A DNA stretch of 64,000 bases, taken from positions 186,001 through 250,000 of the forward strand of contig NZ_SJOP01000001.1 of the NCBI RefSeq assembly GCF_004331415.1, in the 5' to 3' direction. Every line of letters starts with the position of its first letter. The first letter of the stretch is position 1. This stretch comes from Kosakonia quasisacchari (lineage in GTDB: Bacteria > Pseudomonadota > Gammaproteobacteria > Enterobacterales > Enterobacteriaceae). The notes beneath the pieces were generated by a model. That model had not been told where the DNA came from, did not search any database, and worked only from the letters and a program-made list of their open reading frames with translations. A program made the position numbers and the translations under genes. Positions 35,101-42,912 of this stretch are shown in pieces.

Positions 35101-35862
35101 GTGAAACAGACATTCGCCCTCGATTTTTCCCACCGCACGGTGATCCCTTACGCCCATGATTATCGGCATGGTGAACATGAACACTGGCATACGCATCCGT
35201 GCGATCAACTGATTCACACCCTGAGCGGGGTGATCCGCGTGGAAACGCAGCAGGGCATGTGGATTGTGCCGCCGGGGCGTGGCGTGTGGATACCCGCGCT
35301 GGTGTCCCACGCGCTACGCATTGATGGTGAAGTGCAGGCGCGCGGCGTGTTTGTCGAATCGCTGGCGCGAGCTGATTTACCGATGGTGTGCCAGGTGGTG
35401 CGCGTCAGCGATTTGCTGCGTGCGTTGATTCTGAATGCGCTGGAATTGCCAGAGGCGTATCAGGCAGGCAGCCGCGCAGAGCGCATTTACGAACTGATCC
35501 TTGATGAAATCCGTCTGATGAATACGCTGCCGTTTTGCCTGCCGGAACCCACTTCCGCACGGTTAAAACAGCTTTGTGATGCGGTGCGATGTGATCCGGC
35601 GGGTGAGTGGACGCTGGAAAACGCCGCTCGCCAGGTCAACATGAGCGGGCGAACCTTGTCGCGCCATTTCTATCAGCAGACCGGCTTGCAGTTCAGCGAA
35701 TGGTTACGACGGGCGCGTTTGCTGGCGGCGTTAACCCGGCTGGCGCATGGCGAGCCGGTCACGCAAGTGGCGCTGGAGTGCGGTTATGCCAACCCCAGCG
35801 CTTTCAGCGCCATGTTTCGCCGGGTGATGGGCGTACCGCCCGGCGATTACTTTACGTCGTAA
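35101..35862 (+). CDS. AraC family transcriptional regulator
   Basis: 253 residues from GTG 35101. N-terminal cupin with HEHWHTHPCDQLIHTLSGVIRVET near residues 25-50; C-terminal double helix-turn-helix (WTLENAARQVNMSGRTLSRHFYQQTGLQFSEWLRRARL, then VTQVALECGYANPSAFSAMFRRVMGVPPGDYF). Similar in plan to NimR/YeaM-type exporters' regulators. It follows the iron importer genes by 62 bp and may control them in response to siderophore; target is inference. Its last 11 bp overlap the leuA-like gene end on the other strand. Confidence 0.85.
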   Translation: MKQTFALDFSHRTVIPYAHDYRHGEHEHWHTHPCDQLIHTLSGVIRVETQQGMWIVPPGRGVWIPALVSHALRIDGEVQARGVFVESLARADLPMVCQVVRVSDLLRALILNALELPEAYQAGSRAERIYELILDEIRLMNTLPFCLPEPTSARLKQLCDAVRCDPAGEWTLENAARQVNMSGRTLSRHFYQQTGLQFSEWLRRARLLAALTRLAHGEPVTQVALECGYANPSAFSAMFRRVMGVPPGDYFTS

Positions 35863-37522
35863 TAAAGGGCTGTGCGGCATTTAACACTGCCTGCAACGAG
35901 GCGCGGGTAATGTCGCTATCGATACTGACACCCCAGGCGTGCGTGCCGTGCTTATCCTCGCAGCAGACATAGGCGACCGAGCGGCTGTCGCTGTGCTTAC
36001 CGAGCGTATGCTCATGGTAGCTCTCAATGTTGATCTCCACCTGCAAGCTGCGGCATAGCGCAGTGATGGCGGCGGAAAGAAAACCGTTGCCGCTGGCGTC
36101 AAGCTTCAGTTTTTTGTCGTGGTAAAGGATCTCTGCGTGTAACGTGGTGCGCTGCCCCGGCTGGTTGGTGCAGACATATTCAATCAGTTTCAGTGGTGGG
36201 CGCTCCATCAGCCCGTAGGTCTGGCGAAACAGGTTCCAGATAGCCATTTGCGACATCTCTTTGCCTTCCGCATCCGCCGCCTCCTGCACATGCTGGCTGA
36301 ATTCCTGCTGAAGTTTGCGTGGCAAATTCAGACCGTGGTTCTGCTCCAGAAGCCATGCCGCGCCGCTCTTGCCCGACTGGCTATTCACGCGGATAACCGC
36401 TTCGTAACTACAACCGATATCCGCCGGATCGAGCGGCAAATAAGGCACTTCCCAGAATGCAGCCGGGTTGTTTTGCCGCGCGGCAAAGCCTTTTTTAATC
36501 GCGTCCTGATGCGAACCGGAAAAGGCCGTGAACACCAGTTCTCCAGCATAGGGATGGCGCGGCGCAACCGGTAACTGGTTGCACTCTTCAACGATCTCAA
36601 CCACCTTTTTCATCTGGCTGAAATCCAGCCCCGGCGCGATGCCCTGGCTATACAGATTCAGCGCCAGCGTCACCAGGTCGGCATTGCCGGTGCGCTCGCC
36701 GTTGCCAAACAGACAGCCTTCCACGCGCTCCGCACCGGCGAGCAGCGCCAGTTCGGCACTGGCAATCCCGGTTCCGCGATCGTTATGAGTATGCACGCTG
36801 ATGCACACCTGCTCGCGGCGCGAGAAGTGGCGGCAAAAGTGCTCAATCTGGTCGGCATACACATTCGGCATGCTCACTTCCACCGTGGCTGGCAGGTTGA
36901 TGATCATCGGCCGTGTCGCGCCCGGTTCCCAGACATCGGCGACGGCTTCGCAAATCGCCAGCGCAAACTCCGCTTCGGTAAAACAGAAGGTTTCCGGCGA
37001 GTACTGGAAAATCCACTCGGTTTCCGGTGCGTTTTCGCACAGCCGACGAATATGCTGCGCCGCGTTCACCGCCAGCGCGACGATCTCCTCGCGGCTCTGG
37101 CGAAAGACCTGCTCGCGAAACACCGGCGCGGTGGCGTTATACAGATGCACCGTGGCGCGCTTTGCGCCTTGTAGCGCAGCAAAAGTGCGGGTAATCAGAT
37201 CTTCCCGCGCCTGAGTTAATACCTGAATGGTTACATCGTCCGGAATGCGTTGTTCCTCAATCAACTGGCGCACGAAATTGAAATCCGTTTGCGAGGCGGA
37301 CGGGAACGCCACTTCAATCTCTTTAAAGCCGCAGTCGAGCAGCAATTGCCAGAATTTCAGCTTACGCGCGGCGTCCATTGGCTCAGCGAGGGCCTGGTTG
37401 CCGTCGCGCAAATCGGTAGAGAGCCAGCGCGGCGCGCAGTTCAGCGCGTTATCCGGCCAGCGGCGATCGCGCAGCGCTACGGGCGTGTGACGTTGATATT
37501 TCTCAGCAGGGGTCGTTAACAT
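35852..37522 (-). CDS. leuA: 2-isopropylmalate synthase, actinobacterial/fungal-type LeuA
   Basis: 556 residues from ATG 37522 (GGAG nine bases upstream); the longer frame to 37735 is not credible. Condenses acetyl-CoA with 2-oxoisovalerate. STDLRDGNQAL at 37-44 is the first metal/substrate motif, HTHNDRGTG the later metal-binding one; a LeuA dimer/regulatory domain fills the C-terminal ~120 residues. It belongs to the longer LeuA class typical of actinobacteria, so it is probably an additional copy beside the normal leuABCD enzyme. No leucine-rich leader peptide was visible upstream. Paralogues using other 2-oxo acids (homocitrate-like) are possible. Confidence 0.85.
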   Translation of the reverse strand: MLTTPAEKYQRHTPVALRDRRWPDNALNCAPRWLSTDLRDGNQALAEPMDAARKLKFWQLLLDCGFKEIEVAFPSASQTDFNFVRQLIEEQRIPDDVTIQVLTQAREDLITRTFAALQGAKRATVHLYNATAPVFREQVFRQSREEIVALAVNAAQHIRRLCENAPETEWIFQYSPETFCFTEAEFALAICEAVADVWEPGATRPMIINLPATVEVSMPNVYADQIEHFCRHFSRREQVCISVHTHNDRGTGIASAELALLAGAERVEGCLFGNGERTGNADLVTLALNLYSQGIAPGLDFSQMKKVVEIVEECNQLPVAPRHPYAGELVFTAFSGSHQDAIKKGFAARQNNPAAFWEVPYLPLDPADIGCSYEAVIRVNSQSGKSGAAWLLEQNHGLNLPRKLQQEFSQHVQEAADAEGKEMSQMAIWNLFRQTYGLMERPPLKLIEYVCTNQPGQRTTLHAEILYHDKKLKLDASGNGFLSAAITALCRSLQVEINIESYHEHTLGKHSDSRSVAYVCCEDKHGTHAWGVSIDSDITRASLQAVLNAAQPFITT

Positions 37523-37704
37523 TTTTCGGGTCTCCGCAGGGTGTGGTTTCAGTTTCCACGCCGTGACCCTCCGCTGCGCCCGCACAGCGGACAACGTATT
37601 GCGTAAAAGTGACAATCTGATCGAAAAGCCGTGCGGCAGTAGGAACCGGATGAAAACCGCCACACGCGCTACAGGGTTTCTATACTTGGCTGCGGAGGTA
37701 AGAG

Positions 37705-37902
37705 ATGAAAAAAATGTTGTATTCATTATTCGCAAGCCCGGACAGATTGTTGCAGGTGATGAGCCACAATGAAATTCAGGACGCGATTGAAGATGGCGAA
37801 CGTATCGTTGTCGATGCCGATGGCAATACGTCGGTGAATATCCATTGCCAGCGCGTGCAGGAAGATTTCAAACGCCACGTCGACACGTTAAAGAGGGCGT
37901 AG
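37705..37902 (+). CDS. Small conserved-looking hypothetical protein
   Basis: 65 residues, not recognised. ATG 37705 has a strong GGAGGTAAGAG site. Mixed charge, acidic centre (NEIQDAIEDGERIVVDADGNTSVN) and no membrane segment. It ends one base before the next gene, so the two are translationally linked. Divergent from leuA across 182 bp. Confidence 0.65.
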   Translation: MKKMLYSLFASPDRLLQVMSHNEIQDAIEDGERIVVDADGNTSVNIHCQRVQEDFKRHVDTLKRA

Positions 37903-37903
37903 A

Positions 37904-38674
37904 ATGGGAACGGCAATCTTTATGGTGTTGATGGTCTGCGGCTACTGGTACACCTCGCACGATCTTTCCACCCGCTTTAAATTCAAACGCAGCTTCGGCT
38001 GGGATGTGTACTTTCTGGTGGCGCTGTATGGCTGCGTTTTTGTGTTGCAAGGGATCCTGGCGACGGCGCTGTTGTGGTTGTGTCTGTTGATGGCATCGGT
38101 GGTGATGAACGCATGGCCTGCGGTCTTTGGCCCGGAACAACACCATTTGCACATGAGTTTTATGAACTGGAGCTTTTTGGGTATCCAGGCACCGGTGGTG
38201 ATTATGCTCGCCTTTGCGGTGTTCTTTTGCCTGTGGCGCTCGAACTGGTCCGGCAGCGCCAGGCTGGACAGCAATGGCCGCCGCGAGCTGTATAAACACC
38301 TTTCGCGTGCCAATGGCGTTGAAGGGCTGATTTATCAGTGTATGGAGATGGGTGATCTGGCGTGGATCACACTCAAATCACAGCGCATCTACATTGGCAT
38401 GATCCACACCGTGACTTTTGATAGCGGCGATGCCAATAATATTGTGCTGATCCCGATGCTCAGCGGCTATTGCGATGAAAGTACCCTTGATCTGCACGTC
38501 GAGCACAACTACAGCGCCTGGTATGACGCGCATAATATTGATCTCGCCTCACAGCCCCGCTCGGCGCTCGATTTTCGCAAAGTGCTGCTGCTTTCGCAGG
38601 TTGAAAGTTTGTCGCTGTTCGACCCGGCGCAAGTAATGGCGATGGGGATCAATCGTGTAACCACGCAGAATTGA
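37904..38674 (+). CDS. Hypothetical inner-membrane protein
   Basis: 256 residues, not recognised. Three or four hydrophobic segments: residues 1-16, a long one at about 34-67, and about 90-111. A soluble domain of about 145 residues follows (YKHLSRANGVEGLIYQCMEMGDLAWITLKSQRIYIGMIHTVTFDSG ...), which repeats strand-like stretches and is probably cytoplasmic. Coupled to the 65-residue protein upstream. Confidence 0.65.
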   Translation: MGTAIFMVLMVCGYWYTSHDLSTRFKFKRSFGWDVYFLVALYGCVFVLQGILATALLWLCLLMASVVMNAWPAVFGPEQHHLHMSFMNWSFLGIQAPVVIMLAFAVFFCLWRSNWSGSARLDSNGRRELYKHLSRANGVEGLIYQCMEMGDLAWITLKSQRIYIGMIHTVTFDSGDANNIVLIPMLSGYCDESTLDLHVEHNYSAWYDAHNIDLASQPRSALDFRKVLLLSQVESLSLFDPAQVMAMGINRVTTQN

Positions 38675-38686
38675 CCACGTAGACTG

Positions 38687-38712
38687 GCCGGGTCAGCACA
38701 CTGCTACCCGGC
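38687..38712 (+). terminator. Hairpin after hypothetical membrane protein
   Basis: GCCGGGT pairs with ACCCGGC around a 12-nt loop, 12 bp after the stop. No T-run follows. The remaining gap to the adhesin gene (about 240 bp) is AT-richer and contains a GTTGCT/AGCAAC inverted repeat near 38883-38902, possibly an operator. Confidence 0.45.
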
Positions 38713-38951
38713 AGAACATCCCTCTTATCAATCGCTTATTTTTATTTGTGAAAATAAGCAACGAGATGTGTCCGAAATGATAAAGATTTATCTTAAGGTG
38801 ACGATAACCATATTGTTACAGCGCATTTACATAATTCTGCAATAGCGACAGTTCAGACCTGTTGAGCTGCAAGGGATGTAACGTTGCTTTGCAAATAGCA
38901 ACTTGCGAGTAAACACCCATTACTCTTCTTGCCATCACAGGAATGATGCCC

Positions 38952-41900
38952 ATGACATCATCGTTTTGCCGATCTTCAGCTCAGCACCAGGGCAGTCACA
39001 CGCCACCGGTTTTCACGAAACGTTTTATCGCGCTGTTTGTCAGCGCCCTTTGCGCCGCACCGGCGCTGGCGGGCGAGTTGCCCACCGGTGCGAATGTCGC
39101 AGCGGGGCAGGTTTCCATTGGACAAAATGGTTCCGCCGTCACGGTGAACCAGCACTCCAGTACGGCGATTGTTAACTGGAACAGTTTCTCCGTCGGCAAG
39201 GGCAATTCGGTCGATTTCGTTCAGCCGAGCAGCTCTTCCGCGATCCTTAACCGCGTCACCGGCGCAACAAAATCTACTATCGCCGGTTCGATAACGGCCA
39301 ATGGTCAGGTCTACCTGGTGAACCCGAACGGCATTGCTATTACGCCGAGCGGCACGGTAAAAACCGGCGGCGGCTTTGTTGCCTCGACGCTGGATATTAA
39401 AGATGAAGACTTCCTGAAAGGTAAACGCGTCTTCACCGGCAACGGTTCGTCTGCCGAAGTAAGCAACGCGGGCGTGATAAGCGTTGGGCGCGGCGGCTAT
39501 GCGGCATTGATTGGTGGCAACGTCAAAAACGACGGCTTAATCAATGTCCCGGTCGGCAAAGTGGGGCTGGGGGCAGGGGAATCGGCCACGCTGGATCTCT
39601 CCGGCGATGGCTTCTTGCAGGTTGCTGTACCGAGCAATTCCGGCGTGAAAGAGGCGCTGATCGACAACAGCGGCACCGTGTCGGCGCAGGGCGGTTCGGT
39701 TATCATGACTGCCGCTACCGCACGCAATGCGGCGCGTAACGCTATCAACCTGAGCGGCGTGGTTGAAGCCGACAGCGTCAGCGGTCAGAACGGCTCTATC
39801 GTGATTGGCGGCGGCGAAGGCGGCAACGTGTCTCTTTCCGGCACGTTGAGCGCGAAATCAAGCGACGGTGCGGGCGGAAAAATCACCGTCACTGGCGACA
39901 ACATTGCGCTGGCGGGCGCGAAGGTGGATGCGTCCGGCAAAACCGGTGGTGGCAAAATTAGCATCGGCGGCGAGCGCCAGGGAAAAGGCAGCACACAACG
40001 CGCCACCAACACACAAATTGACAGCGCCAGCCGCATCACGGCAGATGCCACAGCCCAGGGCAACGGCGGCGATGTGGTGGTGTGGTCGGATAATCAAACC
40101 ACCTTCAGCGGTAAAATCAGCGCGCGCGGCGCGGGCAGCGGCAAAGGCGGCGAAGCGGAAGTCTCCGGCAAAGCCAAACTGGCCTACACTGGCAGCACCG
40201 ATCTTTCTGCCGACAGCGGCAAGTTCGGCAACCTGCTGCTCGATCCGCATAACGTGGTGATCTCCACGGCGGCAGACAGCGGTACTGGTTTTAGCGCCAG
40301 CGCGGACGATAGCGTTATTAACGTGACCACGTTACAAAACGCGCTTTCTACCGCCAACGTCACGGTCTCCACCGGCTCGACTGGCAGCCAGAATGGCGAC
40401 ATCACGCTTGCCACGAACCTTAGCTGGACAACCGACACCGCCTTAACGCTGGCGGCGGCGGGCAATATCATTCTTAACGGTAATATCTCAGCGACGGGCA
40501 CGAATGCGGGCCTGGCGCTGAATTATGGTATCGGCAAAGATTACACGCTGCTCTCTGGCAAACAGATAACCATCCCTGGTGCGAATGCCTCATTGACCAT
40601 TGGCGGCCAGAATTACACGTTGATCCGCACGATGGCGGATCTCGATGCCATTGACAGCACCGGGCTTGCGGGCAAATACGCGCTGGCGCAAAACATTCTT
40701 GCTATTGGCAACACATACAGCTCTTCTCTGGTCGGCATTTCTTCCAGTGCGCCGTTTAGCGGCATCTTCACGGGGCTGGGGCACACTATCTCCAGCCTGA
40801 CAATTAACAGTGCGGATACCTATGTTGGTTTGTTCGGTTATAACACCGGCACCATCCGTAACATGGGGCTGAACTCGGCGCAGCTAACCGCGTCTTCGAC
40901 GTCACCGTTCTACGCCGGGCTGCTGGCAGCCTACAACACCGGCACTATCGCTTATTCAACGGTACTTGGTTCATTGACCCGTTCGTCTGACGCCACGGCC
41001 TATATGGGCGGGCTGGTGGGTAACAACGCCGGGCAGATCTCCTACAGCCGTTCGGGGGCGTCAATTACTGCGACGAACACCGCTAACTGGTCTTACTGGG
41101 GCGGCCTGGTCGGGCAAAACAGCAAAAATATTACGCAAAGTTATTTCGATGGCTCTTTGAACCTCTCCGGCACCAGCGGTAACGGCTTGCAGTATGTCGG
41201 CGGTTTAACTGGCTACAACATGGCAGGCGGCACCATTAGCGCCAGTTACGCTTCCGGTAGCGTTACCGGCAGCGGGATGGGCGGCGCGATTGGCTATGTC
41301 GGCGGGCTGACAGGCAATAACGCCGGAAGTATCACTAACGTCTATTCCTCCGGCGTGATTAACGCGGGTTTGAACGCGCAGGCAGGCGGGCTGGCGGGCA
41401 GTAACACCGGAACGATCAGCGGTGGTATTGCAACCAACACCATCAACGTGACCTCAACCCCCAGCGCGATTGGCGGGCTGGTGGGTTCCAAAAGCGGGAG
41501 CGGAACGCTAACGAACCTCTACTGGAATAGCGATAACGTCGCGGCAGGTATCGGGCGCGGCGCGAGCGGTACGGAAGCGATTACCGGTTTAACCGCTGCG
41601 CAAATGAACAACAGTGCGAGCTTTATCGGGCTGGATAATAAAGTCTGGGCGCCGGCCACCGGTTCCGCCGCGCCTGCGTTGTTTGGCGTTTCCGGCATTG
41701 TTGGCGTGGCGCAGACTGCTATCTATGGTACGAACCCGATTACGACTTACTACGGTGCCGGATTCTGGAACGCCGTCAGCGGCAGCCTGACTAACGGCCT
41801 GAGAAGCACCGATAACGTCGGCAGCTACGTGCTGGATACCACAGGTCTAAATGCGGTCAAAGCCAATGGGCAGGCGGCCAGCATTGTGAGCGCTGGCGCA

Positions 41901-42896
41901 ACGGTCACCCCCGCGACACTTATCGTTGATATCGCCAATGCCAGCAAAGTGTATGGCCAGTTGCCGGGGTCGATAAATTACACCGCGCAAGGTCTGGTCA
42001 ATGGCGATACCGTGAATGGTATGACCTATACCAGCACAGGGTTTGTCACAACCGCCAGTGTGGGTAGCTATAACATCGTGGGCAGCAACGCGACGGGTAC
42101 CGGGCTTTCCAACTACAACGTTGTTTATCACAACGGCAATCTGACCGTCACACCCGCGACGCTGACCATCACCGCTGCAAACGCCAGCAAGGTTTACGGC
42201 GATGCGGCGAACGTAAGTGGCTACAGCATTGTGGGCTTGTTAAACGGCGATACGGTAACGGATGTCGCGCTCAGCAGCGCTGGCGCCGCCATCACCGCGG
42301 GTGTGGGCAGTTATGCCATCAACGCTAGCAATGCGAACGGCAGCGGCTTGTCGAACTACACCATCAGCTACGGCGCGGGCTCGCTGAACGTGACGCCAGC
42401 GCAACTGGTGATTAACGCGGGCAACGCCAGCAAAACCTACGGCGACATTGCCAGCCTGAGCGATTACAGCGTGCTCGGCCTGCTCAATGGCGACACGGTG
42501 ACTGGCGTGGCGCTGAACAGCGCAGGTTCAGCAGCGACCGCCAATGTTGGCAGCTATGGCATCAACGGTAGCGGTGCCACAGGTAACGGGCTGGGTAACT
42601 ACACCATCAGCTATATCGACGGTACGCTTGTGGTGAATAGCCAGCCGAGCACGCCAACCCCGACACCTACTCCGACACAGACGCCGGTATCAACGCCGTT
42701 AGCCGCCACCATTGGCAACCGTGTTTCTGCGCAGGATGTGACGCGTCAGTTAACCGGTAACACGATGCTGGTAACCCATGATGCCAGCAGCGCTGGTAGT
42801 GCGGATAACACGGTTATCGCCACGGCGGATCCTCGTCTGGCGGGTGCGGTTTGTTCCATGGGCGCGGATTTAGCCCTTTCCTGCTCCGGCAAGTAA
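38952..42896 (+). CDS. Two-partner secretion adhesin, TpsA / filamentous haemagglutinin family
   Basis: 1314-residue secreted beta-helix protein. ATG 38952 is chosen because AGGA lies nine bases upstream; ATGs at 38943 and 38946 touch the ribosome site. A long signal region ends at APALA-GELPT. The TPS secretion domain follows with the NPNGI motif at residue 124. GLUG-type repeats (GGLVGNNAGQIS, GGLVGQNSKNIT, GGLTGYNMAGGTIS, GGLTGNNAGSIT) cover about 685-860. Three MBG repeats of exactly 81 residues start at 988. A Pro/Thr linker then leads to a C-terminal Cys1301/Cys1311 pair. Operon with its TpsB transporter. Confidence 0.88.
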   Translation: MTSSFCRSSAQHQGSHTPPVFTKRFIALFVSALCAAPALAGELPTGANVAAGQVSIGQNGSAVTVNQHSSTAIVNWNSFSVGKGNSVDFVQPSSSSAILNRVTGATKSTIAGSITANGQVYLVNPNGIAITPSGTVKTGGGFVASTLDIKDEDFLKGKRVFTGNGSSAEVSNAGVISVGRGGYAALIGGNVKNDGLINVPVGKVGLGAGESATLDLSGDGFLQVAVPSNSGVKEALIDNSGTVSAQGGSVIMTAATARNAARNAINLSGVVEADSVSGQNGSIVIGGGEGGNVSLSGTLSAKSSDGAGGKITVTGDNIALAGAKVDASGKTGGGKISIGGERQGKGSTQRATNTQIDSASRITADATAQGNGGDVVVWSDNQTTFSGKISARGAGSGKGGEAEVSGKAKLAYTGSTDLSADSGKFGNLLLDPHNVVISTAADSGTGFSASADDSVINVTTLQNALSTANVTVSTGSTGSQNGDITLATNLSWTTDTALTLAAAGNIILNGNISATGTNAGLALNYGIGKDYTLLSGKQITIPGANASLTIGGQNYTLIRTMADLDAIDSTGLAGKYALAQNILAIGNTYSSSLVGISSSAPFSGIFTGLGHTISSLTINSADTYVGLFGYNTGTIRNMGLNSAQLTASSTSPFYAGLLAAYNTGTIAYSTVLGSLTRSSDATAYMGGLVGNNAGQISYSRSGASITATNTANWSYWGGLVGQNSKNITQSYFDGSLNLSGTSGNGLQYVGGLTGYNMAGGTISASYASGSVTGSGMGGAIGYVGGLTGNNAGSITNVYSSGVINAGLNAQAGGLAGSNTGTISGGIATNTINVTSTPSAIGGLVGSKSGSGTLTNLYWNSDNVAAGIGRGASGTEAITGLTAAQMNNSASFIGLDNKVWAPATGSAAPALFGVSGIVGVAQTAIYGTNPITTYYGAGFWNAVSGSLTNGLRSTDNVGSYVLDTTGLNAVKANGQAASIVSAGATVTPATLIVDIANASKVYGQLPGSINYTAQGLVNGDTVNGMTYTSTGFVTTASVGSYNIVGSNATGTGLSNYNVVYHNGNLTVTPATLTITAANASKVYGDAANVSGYSIVGLLNGDTVTDVALSSAGAAITAGVGSYAINASNANGSGLSNYTISYGAGSLNVTPAQLVINAGNASKTYGDIASLSDYSVLGLLNGDTVTGVALNSAGSAATANVGSYGINGSGATGNGLGNYTISYIDGTLVVNSQPSTPTPTPTPTQTPVSTPLAATIGNRVSAQDVTRQLTGNTMLVTHDASSAGSADNTVIATADPRLAGAVCSMGADLALSCSGK
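41913..42641 (+). repeat. Three tandem 81-residue MBG-domain repeats
   Basis: Units begin at 41913, 42156 and 42399, exactly 243 bp apart. Each starts with a strand such as ATLTITAANASKVYGD and contains GLLNGDTVT and a conserved SNYTISY/GNYTISY end. MBG-type immunoglobulin-like repeats extend adhesins from the surface. Copy number could vary by recombination. Confidence 0.85.
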
Positions 42897-42912
42897 AAAT
42901 AAGAGATAACTC

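Noticed and set aside
37523..37704. Leucine-rich attenuator leader before leuA
   Set aside because: No short ORF with a run of leucines and no alternative terminator stems were found on the reverse strand.
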